Part shown: in pieces, positions 44,184-53,988 of the stretch
How the letters are laid out: every line of letters begins with the position of its first letter
Numbering within the stretch: the first letter of the stretch is position 1
NCBI RefSeq assembly: GCF_900451195.1
Contig: NZ_UGHR01000004.1
Coordinates: 1-64,000, forward strand
Direction: 5' to 3'
DNA: 64,000 bases
Origin: Iodobacter fluviatilis
GTDB lineage: Bacteria > Pseudomonadota > Gammaproteobacteria > Burkholderiales > Chitinibacteraceae
Program-made: the position numbers and the translations under genes
The notes under the pieces: model-generated
Told to the model about the DNA's origin: nothing
The model's input: only the letters and a program-made list of their open reading frames with translations
Databases searched by the model: none

Positions 44184-45038
44184 ATGACAGCCCAAATTCT
44201 CGACGGAAAAATCATTTCGGCCGAAATTGTTAGTGATGTTCGTGCCAAAGTAGATGCCCGTGTGGCAAGTGGCTTGCGTGCTCCTGCACTTGCCGTAATT
44301 TTGGTTGGGGCAGATCCTGCATCCCAGGTTTATGTAGGTAATAAGAAGCGTCAGTGTGCTAATGCCGGTATTCGCTCTATAGATATCGATTTACCAGCGG
44401 ATACTTCAGAGGCTGATTTGTTGGCTCTTGTCGCCAAGTTTAATCAGGATGATGAGATCGACGGTATTCTGGTGCAACTGCCTTTACCAAAACATATCAA
44501 TGCAGAGAAAGTGATCGAGCTGATTGATCCGGTAAAAGATGTGGATGGCTTCCATCCTTATAATATTGGTCGTCTTGCTTTAAAAATGCCTTTGCTCCGT
44601 CCATGCACCCCCCGCGGCGTAATGACTTTATTAGAGCGCACCGGCATTGATATCGTTGGTAAAGACGCTGTCATTGTGGGCGCATCTAATATCGTAGGTC
44701 GCCCGCAGGCTTTAGAGCTGTTGCTGGCGCGCGCTACCGTGACGGTCTGTCATAGCAAAACACAAGACTTAGAAAGCAAAGTACGTGGTGCAGATATCGT
44801 GGTGGCTGGCGTAGGCATCCCTAATTTTGTGAAAGGGGATTGGATTAAGGCGGGCGCGATTGTGATCGACGTGGGTATTAATCGCTTAGAAAACGGCAAG
44901 CTCTGTGGGGATGTTGAATTTGATGTGGCCAAAGAAAAGGCTGCATGGATTACCCCTGTACCGGGTGGCGTGGGCCTGATGACTGTGGCTACCCTGATGC
45001 AAAACACTTTTGATGCCTGTGTTAATCGCAAGGGTTGA
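44184..45038 (+). CDS. folD: Methylenetetrahydrofolate dehydrogenase / cyclohydrolase
   Basis: 284 aa, usual length. Bifunctional enzyme converting 5,10-methylene-THF to 10-formyl-THF with NADP+. Typical blocks: [18 protein letters not shown] (with the cyclohydrolase Lys), the QLPLPKHI block, [18 protein letters not shown] and [15 protein letters not shown] for NADP+, and [16 protein letters not shown] near the end. AGGAG lies about 10 bp before the ATG. It shares the C1 pathway with metF at 15126. Confidence 0.96.
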   Translation: MTAQILDGKIISAEIVSDVRAKVDARVASGLRAPALAVILVGADPASQVYVGNKKRQCANAGIRSIDIDLPADTSEADLLALVAKFNQDDEIDGILVQLPLPKHINAEKVIELIDPVKDVDGFHPYNIGRLALKMPLLRPCTPRGVMTLLERTGIDIVGKDAVIVGASNIVGRPQALELLLARATVTVCHSKTQDLESKVRGADIVVAGVGIPNFVKGDWIKAGAIVIDVGINRLENGKLCGDVEFDVAKEKAAWITPVPGGVGLMTVATLMQNTFDACVNRKG

Positions 45039-45156
45039 TTAAGTATTAAGTCTTATTTGTGTAACCCTTTTCCATTGTGTGATTGCACATTGGAAAAGGG
45101 AAGCTAGCAGCGCCTTTAGTGCAGTTTTGCCTATCAATTGCCGGATTTCCTGCCTC

Positions 45157-46182
45157 ATGTCTTATCAGTTAGCTAAACCTTTTCTTTTTTTGCTCGACGC
45201 CGAAAAAGCGCACGCTGCAGCATTCACCGGCTTGCATGCCTTACACAGCCTAGGATTTTTGCGCACGTTTACGCCTGCGGTGCCTGAATGCCCTGTGTCT
45301 GTAATGGGGCTGGACTTCCCTAATCCTGTTGGACTGGCCGCAGGCTTAGATAAAAATGGCGATCATATCGACGCAATGGCCGAGCTAGGTTTTGGTTTCC
45401 TAGAGATCGGAACCGTGACCCCACGGCCGCAGCCGGGCAATCCTAAGCCACGCCTGTTTCGCCTGCCTGAAGCCGAGGGCATTATTAACCGTATGGGTTT
45501 TAATAATGATGGCGTGGATAAGCTGATCGAGAACGTTAAAAACAGTCGTTATCAAGGCATTCTGGGTATCAATATTGGTAAAAACTTCGATACCCCGATT
45601 GAGAATGCGGCTGATGATTATCTTATCTGCCTAGATAAAGTGTACGAGCACGCCAGCTATGTCACGGTTAATATCTCCAGCCCGAATACAAAAAACTTGC
45701 GCCAGCTACAAGGCGCGGATGAATTGGGGCGCTTGTTGACTACTTTAAAGCAAAAGCAAACAGAACTTGCGGACCGTCATGGCCGCTATGTACCCCTTGC
45801 CCTCAAAATAGCGCCCGATTTAGACAGTAATCAGGTGCAGGATATTGCTGAGCGCCTTGTGGCCAGCGGTATTGATGCGGTGATTGCTAGCAACACCACC
45901 TTATCCAGAGTGGGTGTAGAGCACTTAAAACACGGTAATGAGGCGGGCGGTTTATCGGGCTCGCCGGTCAGGGCCAAATCAACCAAGGTGATCCGTGATC
46001 TGGCTGAGGCACTGGATGGTGCTTTGCCTATCATTGGTGTGGGCGGGATTTTCAAGGGCGAGCATGCGGCAGAGAAAATCCGTGCGGGTGCCAGCCTCGT
46101 GCAAGTGTATAGCGGCCTGATTTACGAAGGCCCGCAGATGGTCAGTGATTGTGTCGAGGCGATTGCCGCTCTTACTGCTTGA
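45157..46182 (+). CDS. pyrD: Dihydroorotate dehydrogenase, class 2 (quinone)
   Basis: 341 aa from the ATG at 45157, the usual length for class 2 enzymes. The N-terminus [20 protein letters not shown] is the membrane-associated helix pair. FMN-barrel blocks: [44 protein letters not shown] with the catalytic Ser, and [12 protein letters not shown]. Reduces quinone while forming orotate. The frame extends upstream to 45079 but those residues do not match the family. It follows folD by about 120 bp. Confidence 0.95.
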   Translation: MSYQLAKPFLFLLDAEKAHAAAFTGLHALHSLGFLRTFTPAVPECPVSVMGLDFPNPVGLAAGLDKNGDHIDAMAELGFGFLEIGTVTPRPQPGNPKPRLFRLPEAEGIINRMGFNNDGVDKLIENVKNSRYQGILGINIGKNFDTPIENAADDYLICLDKVYEHASYVTVNISSPNTKNLRQLQGADELGRLLTTLKQKQTELADRHGRYVPLALKIAPDLDSNQVQDIAERLVASGIDAVIASNTTLSRVGVEHLKHGNEAGGLSGSPVRAKSTKVIRDLAEALDGALPIIGVGGIFKGEHAAEKIRAGASLVQVYSGLIYEGPQMVSDCVEAIAALTA

Positions 46183-46449
46183 TGAATTAAAAACGCAAAT
46201 GGTGAGGGTTTTGAGGTTGTCATAGATTGGTAAGAGGGTAAAAGCTTGGGCGGGAACCCCGCCTGATCAGAACGCTTTCTTGCGGTTATTCAACATCCTG
46301 TCCATTTAAGTAAAAAAGCCTGTTTTTTTGCACCCGCGGTACCTGCTGCGAAAGCTCTGTTAAGAGATCTGGGGCGGATAGCCGCTCCACAATGGCATGT
46401 GTACTTAAGCAGATTGGATTTTCACCCGCTCTGCGGAAGGATTTAAACC

Positions 46450-47031
46450 ATGGATTTTCAACACTACCTGTTGCTGCTGCTGGGGGCGGTGCTGGTTAAT
46501 AATGCGGTGCTGGTGCGTATTTTGGGCTTATGTCCGTTTATGGGCGTGTCTAAAAAGCTGGAAGCATCGATCGGCATGGGGCTTGCTACGGCCTTTGTGC
46601 TGACGCTGGCCTCAGGCACCTCGTGGATGATTGATCAGATACTGATTTTCTGGCAGCTGGAATACCTGCGCACGCTGGCTTTTATTGTGGTGATTGCCGC
46701 GATTGTGCAATTTACAGAAATGTTTATTCATAAAGCCAGCCCCATGTTGTACCAGGCGCTGGGGATTTATCTGCCCCTGATCACCACCAATTGCGCGGTA
46801 TTGGGCGTGCCCTTGATCAGCTCGGCGCAGAAATACAATTTTGTCGAATCGCTCTTATTTGGCTTTGGCTCGGCGGTGGGTTTTAGTCTGGTACTGATTT
46901 TGTTTGCCGCCATGCGCGAAAGGCTGGAAGGTGCAGATATCCCCGAATTCTTTAAAGGCACGCCGGTGGCTTTTATTACTGCAGGGCTGATGAGTTTGGC
47001 ATTTATGGGCTTTGCTGGCCTGGTGCGGTAA
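46450..47031 (+). CDS. rnfA: Ion-translocating oxidoreductase subunit RnfA
   Basis: 193 aa, six membrane segments. The blocks [24 protein letters not shown] and [18 protein letters not shown] are typical; the two cysteines (L-C-P near residue 25 and N-C near 109) are thought to hold an Fe-S cluster with RnfE. AAGGA precedes the ATG. First gene of rnfABCDGE, which couples electron flow between ferredoxin or NADH pools and ion transport (or reduces SoxR, as Rsx in E. coli). Confidence 0.96.
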   Translation: MDFQHYLLLLLGAVLVNNAVLVRILGLCPFMGVSKKLEASIGMGLATAFVLTLASGTSWMIDQILIFWQLEYLRTLAFIVVIAAIVQFTEMFIHKASPMLYQALGIYLPLITTNCAVLGVPLISSAQKYNFVESLLFGFGSAVGFSLVLILFAAMRERLEGADIPEFFKGTPVAFITAGLMSLAFMGFAGLVR

Positions 47032-47248
47032 AACCCAAATCTTGAACTTGAACCTCAGAGAGCACGGAGGACAGAGTTACACGGAGAAAACCAACACGAT
47101 ATCAAAAACTGATGAAGGCATTACGTAGAAATAGATTTGATTTTCAATCTAGGCCCTCTTCGGGAGAGCCTTATTTTGTCATTACTCTAATTAATCCCTA
47201 GGTTTTCTCCGTGTTCTCGGTGTCCATCGTGGTTCAAGATTTGGGTTT
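47031..47248. repeat. Rnf-operon inverted repeat, copy 1 (rnfA-rnfB gap)
   Basis: Imperfect long inverted repeat. Left arm 47031-47092 and right arm 47201-47248 pair from AAACCCAAATCTTGAAC on the outside to CGGAGAAAACC at the inside, separated by about 108 bp. It fills most of the gap between rnfA and rnfB. Related to 50327-50502, 51569-51678 and 52427-52680. Confidence 0.85.
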
Positions 47249-47283
47249 GTAAGTTGTGATCTGCAATCATTTATAGGAAAACT

Positions 47284-47841
47284 ATGTCTTTTTTACTGGC
47301 CATTTTGTTAATGGCTGTTCTTGCTTTGGTGCTGGGTGCGGTGCTGGGCTGGGCTGCGATCAAGTTCAAGGTTGATGAAGACCCGTTGGTGGATAAGATC
47401 GATGCGATCCTGCCGCAAACCCAGTGTGGCCAGTGTGGCTTTCCTGGCTGTAAACCCTATGCCACAGCAATTGCCAATGAAGAAGCCGATATCAACTGCT
47501 GCCCGCCAGGGGGGGAAGATGGCATTCGCAAACTGGCCGATTTGCTGGGCAAAGAATTTAAGCCACTTAATGCAGAGAACGGCGTAGAAAAACCTAAATC
47601 TGTAGCGTTGATTGATGAAGCCGTGTGTATCGGCTGTACGCTCTGTATTCAGGCGTGCCCGGTGGATGCCATTGTGGGCGCGGCCAAGCATTTGCATACT
47701 GTGATTGCGGCTGAATGCACAGGCTGTGAGCTATGCGTTGCCCCTTGTCCGGTGGATTGCATTGATATTGTTCCGCTTGGTACCACGGTAAATAACTGGC
47801 GCTGGCGCTATCCTGTCATCCCGATCAAAGTGAAGTTATGA
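47284..47841 (+). CDS. rnfB: Electron transport complex subunit RnfB
   Basis: 185 aa. N-terminal membrane helix (about 1-26), an Fe-S domain with [15 protein letters not shown] and a CCPPGG Cys, and two ferredoxin-type 4Fe-4S motifs ([12 protein letters not shown] and [12 protein letters not shown]). It takes in electrons for the complex. The ATG follows AGGAAA. Ends with an ATGA overlap into rnfC. Confidence 0.96.
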   Translation: MSFLLAILLMAVLALVLGAVLGWAAIKFKVDEDPLVDKIDAILPQTQCGQCGFPGCKPYATAIANEEADINCCPPGGEDGIRKLADLLGKEFKPLNAENGVEKPKSVALIDEAVCIGCTLCIQACPVDAIVGAAKHLHTVIAAECTGCELCVAPCPVDCIDIVPLGTTVNNWRWRYPVIPIKVKL

Positions 47842-49922
47842 GCAGGCAAATCATCACCTTTCATGGCGGTGTTCACCCGCCCGAGCATAAAGCCGAATCC
47901 AGTCATTATCCGATCAGAACTGCACCACTTCCGGCGCGACTGATCTTATCCCTGCAACAAAGCATAGGTAGTGCAGCCAAACCCCTGGTTAAAGTTGGGG
48001 ACGAGGTGGCAAAAGGCCAGCTGATTGCTGCGGCAGATGGCATGATCTCGGCCGCCTTGCATGCGCCAACTTCCGGGCGCATTGAGTCTGTTGATTTATA
48101 TCCGATCGCCCATCCTTCGGGCTTAAGCGATGCTTGCATTGTGCTGATCCCGGATGGCAAAGATCAGTGGCAGGACCGCCCGCTGTTGGACTGGCGTAAT
48201 GCAGAGCCCAATGTAGTGCGTACTTATTTGCGCGATATGGGCGTGGTGGGTTTGGGCGGGGCGGTGTTTCCATCACACCTTAAACTCAGTAGTAAAACCT
48301 CGCTGGATACGCTGATTATTAATGGCGCAGAGTGCGAGCCGTATATCACTTGCGACGATAGGCTGATGCAGGAGCGTGCTGCTGAAATCATCGCTGGCAT
48401 TTTGATGGTGCAGTCATTGCTCAATGCCAAGCAAGTGTTGATCGGCATCGAAGACAATAAACCCGAAGCTGCAGCTGCCCTGCGGAATGCGATTATAGCC
48501 AGCCGTAGCAAGGTAGTGGCGGGCATTGATGTGGTGCAAGTGCCCACGCTCTATCCTTCGGGCGGTGCCAAACAACTGATTAAATTGCTGTGCAATATCG
48601 AAGTGCCAAGTGGCGTGCGCTCCACCGATTTGGGCGTGCAATGTTTTAACGTGGCCACCATCCACAGCATTTACTGTGCCTTGGCCCATGCCGAGCCGGT
48701 GATTCGCCGCGTGGTAACAATTACCGGCAATGTAGAGCGCCCCGGTAATTATGAGGCGCTGATTGGCACACCGCTGCAAGATTTATTAAAAGCAGCGGGA
48801 GATAAAGGCAGCACTGGTTATATCTATGGTGGCCCGATGATGGGCTTTGAGCTGCCTTCTTTAGCGGTGGGGCTGAGCAAGGCGGGCAATTGTGTGATCG
48901 CCAAAACGCCTGCCGATTTCCCGGAAAAACCGCGTGAAATGCCCTGTATTCGCTGCAGCAAATGCGCGACCGCTTGCCCTGCTGAACTGCAGCCTATGGA
49001 TTTATTCTGGTTTGCGAAAAGCAAAAATTTTGGCAAAGCGCAGGAGCGTAATCTGTTTGATTGCATCGAATGTGGTGCTTGCGCCTATGTTTGCCCCAGC
49101 AATATCCGCCTCGTGGATTACTACCGCTTTGCTAAATCTGAAATCTGGGCCGCTGAAAAAACCAAACATGCCGCCGATTTAGCGCGTGAGCGTTTCGAGT
49201 TCAGAGAATTCCGCGCCGAGCGCGAGAAACAAGAAAAAGCCGAGCGCCTAGCTGCCAAAGCTTCGCAAAAGCTGGCACAAGCGGTGGCGTCTGTCGATCC
49301 GGAAGAAGCTATCCGTGCGGCCAAAATTAAAGCGGCGATGGCTAAGGCCGCGGTGGCCAGCGAAGCGCCTGCACGTGACAGCACAGCTACATCAGAAGCG
49401 GAGCAGGCAGCGCAATTAGCGGCAGAGAAAAAAGCCAAAATTGCTGCAGCCATGGCCAGAGCCGCCGCGAAAAAAGCCGAGGCAGATGCCACTGTACCCG
49501 TGGTTCGTTATGAAGATCAGCCCATGGCCCCATCTCAAACGCTACCTGCCAGCAGCCTAGATAAAACCGACCGTACCAAAGAAATTCTGGATAAGCGGCG
49601 AGAAGAGCGCGCCCGTATTGCCGCAATGAGCCCGGAAGAGCGCAGCGAGTGGGAGGCGGAAAAACAGGCAGAAATCGCCGAGGCCAAAGCCGCTGCAGCA
49701 TTAAGAAAAATAGAAAGCGCTATGCCTGAGGAAGTGCCAGCGCCTTCACTTGATGAAGAAAAAGCCGCCAAAATTCGGGCCTCAATGGCCAAAAGAGATG
49801 CAGAAAAAGCCCGTCTTGCCGCCATGAGCCCGGAGGAGAAAGCGGCACTGGCCGCAGAGCGCCAAGTGCGTATTGATGCAGCGATGGCGGCCAAAGCAGC
49901 TAAGGCGGCTAAAGATGAATGA
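47838..49922 (+). CDS. rnfC: Electron transport complex subunit RnfC
   Basis: 694 aa. NADH/FMN-binding core ([22 protein letters not shown] block) and two 4Fe-4S motifs ([12 protein letters not shown] and [12 protein letters not shown]). From about residue 440 comes a charged Ala/Lys/Glu-rich tail of about 250 residues with repeats such as [18 protein letters not shown], as in other Betaproteobacteria and E. coli RsxC. Its last 8 bp overlap the start of the ParB-like gene. Confidence 0.96.
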   Translation: MSRQIITFHGGVHPPEHKAESSHYPIRTAPLPARLILSLQQSIGSAAKPLVKVGDEVAKGQLIAAADGMISAALHAPTSGRIESVDLYPIAHPSGLSDACIVLIPDGKDQWQDRPLLDWRNAEPNVVRTYLRDMGVVGLGGAVFPSHLKLSSKTSLDTLIINGAECEPYITCDDRLMQERAAEIIAGILMVQSLLNAKQVLIGIEDNKPEAAAALRNAIIASRSKVVAGIDVVQVPTLYPSGGAKQLIKLLCNIEVPSGVRSTDLGVQCFNVATIHSIYCALAHAEPVIRRVVTITGNVERPGNYEALIGTPLQDLLKAAGDKGSTGYIYGGPMMGFELPSLAVGLSKAGNCVIAKTPADFPEKPREMPCIRCSKCATACPAELQPMDLFWFAKSKNFGKAQERNLFDCIECGACAYVCPSNIRLVDYYRFAKSEIWAAEKTKHAADLARERFEFREFRAEREKQEKAERLAAKASQKLAQAVASVDPEEAIRAAKIKAAMAKAAVASEAPARDSTATSEAEQAAQLAAEKKAKIAAAMARAAAKKAEADATVPVVRYEDQPMAPSQTLPASSLDKTDRTKEILDKRREERARIAAMSPEERSEWEAEKQAEIAEAKAAAALRKIESAMPEEVPAPSLDEEKAAKIRASMAKRDAEKARLAAMSPEEKAALAAERQVRIDAAMAAKAAKAAKDE

Positions 49923-50310
49923 TCTTGAGGCGATGCGAAAGCAATATCATTTACGTGCATCAGAGCAGGGCTTAAAGGCTTGGGACGTGCACCGCTTGAT
50001 TAAGCTGAGCGCAGCGTTTGCCGTGATCAGCGTGCCGTTGGAGCAGATTGCAGAGTTAGATCAGAGCTATTGGTTTGACGAGGGCGGCGCCGCGCCAACT
50101 TGCCGCGCTATTAGCGAACATGCCAAGTTAATCCAGGAAACCGATCTGCGTTTTCCTATTATTTTGTCGCAAGACGGCAGAGTTATGGACGGAATGCACC
50201 GGGTGGCTAAAGCCTTAATGCAGGGCTTTGCAGAAATTAAGGCCGTACAGTTCAGCCAAGACCCGGAGCCCGATTTTATCGGCATCGATGCGGATGATTT
50301 GCCTTATTAG
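49915..50310 (+). CDS. ParB-like nuclease-fold protein inserted in the rnf operon
   Basis: 131 aa from the ATG at 49915. It contains a short ParB/Srx-like block: ISVPLEQIAELDQSYW near residue 36, then FPIILSQDGRVMDGMHRVAKALMQG near residue 80, where the D-G-x-H-R segment resembles the nucleotide-binding loop of ParB-type proteins. No helix-turn-helix follows, so it is not a plasmid partition protein. It starts inside the end of rnfC (8-bp overlap) and is separated from rnfD by a repeat. Function is unknown; its place suggests co-expression with Rnf. Confidence 0.75.
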   Translation: MNDLEAMRKQYHLRASEQGLKAWDVHRLIKLSAAFAVISVPLEQIAELDQSYWFDEGGAAPTCRAISEHAKLIQETDLRFPIILSQDGRVMDGMHRVAKALMQGFAEIKAVQFSQDPEPDFIGIDADDLPY

Positions 50311-50326
50311 CGGGTGTGATACGAAT

Positions 50327-50502
50327 AAAACCCACGTCTTGAAAAACGGAGGGCACAGAGAATACTGAGTTTCACGGAGAAAAATATTTGTTAAAAACCT
50401 TTTTGTGCTTTGAATATTTTCAGAGCTATAAGGTGCGAACAAACGCTAGTTTTCTACTTATGATTTTTCCGTGTTCTACGTGTCTGCAGATTTTAGGTTT
50501 TT
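50327..50502. repeat. Rnf-operon inverted repeat, copy 2 (before rnfD)
   Basis: Left arm 50327-50385, right arm 50463-50502. Inner stem CGGAGAAAAAT/ATTTTTCCG and outer AAAACCCACGTCTTGAA/TTTTAGGTTTTT are shared with copy 1. More degraded than copies 1 and 3. Confidence 0.75.
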
Positions 50503-50529
50503 GCTCAGTTTTTACTTTTTTGGAATCAA

Positions 50530-51543
50530 ATGAATACATCGCCGTTTTTTATTAAACCGACGCCTTTGCAAGTCGTCATGCTCAAGGTGGTGGCGGCTTT
50601 GTTGCCGGGGATTCTTGCGCTGACTTGGGCATTTGGCGTGGGTGTGCTGGTGCAAGTGACGCTGGCCTTGGGCACGGCACTATTGGCCGAGGCGGCTTGT
50701 TTAAAGCTGCGTAACTATCCCATTAAACCTTTTATCTGCGATGGCTCAGCAGCAGTAACCGCCGTTTTGCTGGCGCTCTCTATGCCGCCGCTTGCGCCGT
50801 GGTGGATGGTGGTGCTGGCGGCTTTAATTGCCATTTGCCTAGCCAAGCATCTTTATGGCGGGCTGGGGCAGAACCCGTTTAACCCCGCCATGGTGGGCTT
50901 TGCGGTGATGATTGTGTCTTTCCCCGCGCAAATGTCGCGCTGGGCAGCACCTTTGCCGCTGGATATGCCACATCTGGACAGCCGAGCTCAGATTATCACT
51001 ATTTTTAGCGGCCAGCTGCCGCAGGCGTTTGACGCCATGGCCTCTGCCACGCCGCTGGATACGGTTAAAACAGCGCTCCTTCAGCAGCATGCTTTAAGCG
51101 ATATTTTTCAACAGCCCATTTTTGGCGCTGTAGCAGGGGTCGGTAGCGAATGGGCTGCGGCGGGCTTTTTGCTGGGGGGGCTTTATTTGCTCTGGTCTAA
51201 GCTGATCCCGTGGCAAATCCCTGTGGGTTTTCTCGGCGCTTTTACGCTGACTGCCGCGCTGTTTTATGGCCTAGACCCTCAATATTACAGCCCACCGTGG
51301 TTTCATCTCTTTAGCGGTGCGGTCATTCTGGGTGCATTTTTTATTGTGAGCGATCCGGTTACCGCGCCAACTACGCCACGCGGCAGGCTTATTTTTGCCG
51401 CGCTGGCTGGCGTGCTGACCTATATGATCCGCGTGTTTGGGGCTTATCCAGATGGCGTGGCATTTGCCGTAATCATCATGAATATCGCCACCCCCTTTAT
51501 CGACCAATACACCCAACCGCCGGTGTTTGGGCGAAAAAAATAA
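50530..51543 (+). CDS. rnfD: Ion-translocating oxidoreductase subunit RnfD
   Basis: 337 aa, about nine membrane segments. Conserved CDGSAAVTAVLLALSMPPLAPWW region and the SATPLDTVKT block, whose Thr is the covalent FMN attachment point in this family. DPVTAPTTPRGRLIF near the C-terminal third. Integral membrane subunit pairing with RnfG. Confidence 0.95.
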   Translation: MNTSPFFIKPTPLQVVMLKVVAALLPGILALTWAFGVGVLVQVTLALGTALLAEAACLKLRNYPIKPFICDGSAAVTAVLLALSMPPLAPWWMVVLAALIAICLAKHLYGGLGQNPFNPAMVGFAVMIVSFPAQMSRWAAPLPLDMPHLDSRAQIITIFSGQLPQAFDAMASATPLDTVKTALLQQHALSDIFQQPIFGAVAGVGSEWAAAGFLLGGLYLLWSKLIPWQIPVGFLGAFTLTAALFYGLDPQYYSPPWFHLFSGAVILGAFFIVSDPVTAPTTPRGRLIFAALAGVLTYMIRVFGAYPDGVAFAVIIMNIATPFIDQYTQPPVFGRKK

Positions 51544-51568
51544 GTTTGCTGGGGAGTCGTACGAATTC

Positions 51569-51678
51569 CTGAACCACAGAGAACACCGAGGAGCACAGAG
51601 TTTTACAGAGAATACTAGAAAATCGATATAGATTTTCTCTGCGTACTCTGTGCTCTCATTTGTCTCTGTGGTTCAAGG
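51569..51678. repeat. Rnf-operon inverted repeat, copy 3 (rnfD-rnfG gap)
   Basis: The tightest copy: arms of about 45 bp (51569-51613 and 51632-51678) with an 18-bp loop. Contains CTGAACCACAGAGAA on one side and TCTCTGTGGTTCA on the other. Confidence 0.85.
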
Positions 51679-51753
51679 CTTGGCTCGCTATTTGATTACG
51701 CTGACGCAAATTGTTAACGGGTTTAGGTGTTATAAGATTTTAGGAGTTGTGTA

Positions 51754-52383
51754 ATGAAAACCATGTTTGCCAATGGGGTGCGTGGTGCGGCGACGCTGTT
51801 TTTGTTTGCAGTGGTGTTTACGGCCTTAATGGCAGGCACTTATCAGCTGACGCGCAAGAAAGTCTTGTTTAATGAAGAAAAAGCCAAGGTGGCGTTGATT
51901 GCCCAGGTATTGCCTGCCAAAAGCTTTGATAACAATCTGCTGAAAGACGCCCACGCCTTGTCGGCTGCGGACGGTAAAGCCTTGGGTAATGATGGTGACA
52001 GTTCTTTTTATCTGGCAAAAAAAGCCGGTAAAACCGTCGCCGCAGTATTTGAAGCCACCGCGCCGGATGGCTATGCAGGCAAAATTAAATTATTGGTGGG
52101 TGTAGATACTGAGGGCCAAGTGTTAGGAGTGCGCGTTGTGGCGCATAAAGAAACGCCGGGCTTGGGGGACTATATCGACGCGGCTAAATCACCATGGATT
52201 GAGCAATTTAAAGGTAAAGAGCTGAATGCCCAAAATGCAGCAGCGTGGAAAGTTAAAAAAGACGGCGGTGGTTTTGACTATATGGCCGGCGCCACCATCA
52301 GCCCGCGAGCGGTGACTGCAGCCGTAAAACGAGTGCTGGAATACGTGGCCAGCAAGCCGCAGCTTTGGAATACGGTGAATTAA
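51754..52383 (+). CDS. rnfG: Electron transport complex subunit RnfG
   Basis: 209 aa. One N-terminal membrane helix (about 10-30) and a periplasmic FMN-binding domain; the flavinylation motif is the AGATISPRAVT block near residue 178 (Thr of GAT). AGGAG lies 8 bp before the ATG. Confidence 0.95.
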   Translation: MKTMFANGVRGAATLFLFAVVFTALMAGTYQLTRKKVLFNEEKAKVALIAQVLPAKSFDNNLLKDAHALSAADGKALGNDGDSSFYLAKKAGKTVAAVFEATAPDGYAGKIKLLVGVDTEGQVLGVRVVAHKETPGLGDYIDAAKSPWIEQFKGKELNAQNAAAWKVKKDGGGFDYMAGATISPRAVTAAVKRVLEYVASKPQLWNTVN

Positions 52384-52426
52384 CAAGGTCTGCAGACACA
52401 GAGCTCAGTATTTAGGTATACAGCCG

Positions 52427-52680
52427 AAAACCCAAATCTTGAACTACGGAGGAAAAGGAGAGCGCGTAGGGGCAGGGAGAAACCATAATGAAATGTGGCC
52501 ATGATTGAGTTCCAATTTTCTAAGCTCAGTTATTTTCGAGTGCTTTTGGCGGAAATCTGGTGGTGACTGGATCCCCAATAAAAACACTCTGGGATGACGA
52601 TTTTCCTAGCGATGAGTTGTTTTGAGCCCTAGGTTTTCTCCGTGAAACTTCTTGCCCTCCGTGTTTCAAAATTTGGGCTT
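52427..52680. repeat. Rnf-operon inverted repeat, copy 4 (rnfG-rnfE gap)
   Basis: Left arm 52427-52484, right arm 52629-52680, spacer of about 145 bp. Shares the outer CCCAAATCTTGAAC and the inner CCTAGGTTTTCTCCGTG with copy 1. With it the gap between rnfG and rnfE is 362 bp and otherwise empty. Confidence 0.8.
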
Positions 52681-52745
52681 TATGCGAGAGAGGGCTGCTG
52701 TGTACTCGGCATTGTTTTTAGATTGCATTATGTTTGGAGTAGCAA

Positions 52746-53426
52746 GTGAGCAAAGAAATTATCAAAAATAGCATCTGGAAGCAGAACGCGGGTTTGGTGC
52801 AGGTTTTAGGTATGTGCCCCGTGTTGGTGGTTTCTAGCAATATTGTAAATGGCGTATCGCTGGGCTTGGCGACGAGCTTGGTGATGCTGGTTTCTGGCGC
52901 GGCCATTGCAGCGATCCGGCAATTTGTGCCCAATGAATTACGCAGCCCGATTTTTATTCTGATCATCGCTGCGCTGGTGACTGTGGTTGATTTAATGTTC
53001 AACGCTTACGCGCATGGCCTCTATGTGGTGCTGGGGATTTTTATTCCGCTGATTACTACCAACTGCATTGTGCTGGCCCGCGCCGAAGCCTTTGCTTCCC
53101 GCAATAGTGTCTGGGATTCGGCGCTTGATGGCTTTTTTATGGGCATTGGCCTGACCATGGTGCTGGCGGTATTGGGCGGAATGCGCGAGTTGGTGGGCAA
53201 GGGCACGCTGCTTTCTGGTATCGATTTAGTGTTTGGCCCGGCTGCCAAAGCGTGGACGATTTATATTATCCCCGCCGATATGCATTACCAGTTTCTGCTT
53301 GCCATCCTTCCACCTGGCGCATTTATCGGCCTTGGGCTGTTAATTGCAGGCAAAACGGCAATGGATAAAAAAGCCGAAGCGAAAGCGCAACGTGCAAGGC
53401 TGCCAGTTGCTGTGGCGACTCACTGA
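52746..53426 (+). CDS. rnfE: Ion-translocating oxidoreductase subunit RnfE
   Basis: 226 aa, six membrane segments, paralogous to RnfA: MCPVLVVSSNIVNGVSLGL and GIFIPLITTNCIVLARAEAF carry the two cysteine positions. The start is GTG at 52746, with TTGGAG about 7 bp before it. The last subunit of the complex; rnfABCDGE-nth is also the order in E. coli. Confidence 0.95.
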   Translation: MSKEIIKNSIWKQNAGLVQVLGMCPVLVVSSNIVNGVSLGLATSLVMLVSGAAIAAIRQFVPNELRSPIFILIIAALVTVVDLMFNAYAHGLYVVLGIFIPLITTNCIVLARAEAFASRNSVWDSALDGFFMGIGLTMVLAVLGGMRELVGKGTLLSGIDLVFGPAAKAWTIYIIPADMHYQFLLAILPPGAFIGLGLLIAGKTAMDKKAEAKAQRARLPVAVATH

Positions 53427-53607
53427 GTGCCTAGCTTATCTGCTGCTGGCCTGTGTGGTCTGGTGGCTGATGAGCATGGGCTTTTGGGGCAAACTGGCGT
53501 TGCTGGTGCTGGGCTCAGTGGCGCTTGTCGTGGCGCTATATTATTACTTTCAGCTAATGAGCATGCCCTGGGATGAGTGGGATGAGATGCATGATGACGA
53601 TAAATAG
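53407..53607 (+). CDS. Small hydrophobic protein after rnfE
   Basis: About 66 aa from a TTG at 53407 (or 87 aa from an ATG at 53344, which would overlap rnfE by 83 bp). Two hydrophobic helices (LLLACVVWWLMSMGFW and ALLVLGSVALVVALYYYF) then an acidic, Trp-containing tail (MPWDEWDEMHDDDK). Overlaps the end of rnfE by 20 bp. No family recognised; the start is uncertain. Confidence 0.5.
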   Translation: MLWRLTECLAYLLLACVVWWLMSMGFWGKLALLVLGSVALVVALYYYFQLMSMPWDEWDEMHDDDK

Positions 53608-53691
53608 CTCGTCAGACATCAGGTAAAGCTAAAGACATACTGCCTTTTTTGCAGAACGAAAAAACCGCCAGCCTTTGGCATGTAAGCAAGC

Positions 53692-53714
53692 ACCCGCTCT
53701 TTGACGGGTTTTTT
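53692..53714 (+). terminator. Probable terminator at the end of the rnf transcript
   Basis: Short stem ACCCG (53692-53696) and CGGGT (53705-53709) followed by TTTTT. Confidence 0.5.
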
Positions 53715-53736
53715 ACATTAAATAAGCAGGTATCCC

Positions 53737-53988
53737 ATGGCATTAAAAATATCCAAAGAAGCTGAAGCATTATTAGTGAAGTCGATTCGCCGTTATTTCG
53801 ATGCCAATATGGATGAGCCTATTGGTGGCCTGCAGGCGGCGCAGTTACTGGATTTCTTTATGCAGGAAATCGGCCCAAGTGTTTATAACCAGGCCATCGC
53901 GGATGCTCAGGCCTATATGCAAGACAAAGCACTGGACATGCCGGGGACGTGCTTTGAGCCGGAAATGAATTTCTGGAATAAGAAATGA
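53737..53988 (+). CDS. DUF2164 family protein
   Basis: 83 aa, small acidic protein. SIRRYFDANMDEPIGGLQAAQLLDFFMQEIGPSVYNQAIADAQ matches DUF2164, a family of unknown function found widely in proteobacteria. Overlaps nth by 4 bp (ATGA). Confidence 0.88.
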   Translation: MALKISKEAEALLVKSIRRYFDANMDEPIGGLQAAQLLDFFMQEIGPSVYNQAIADAQAYMQDKALDMPGTCFEPEMNFWNKK

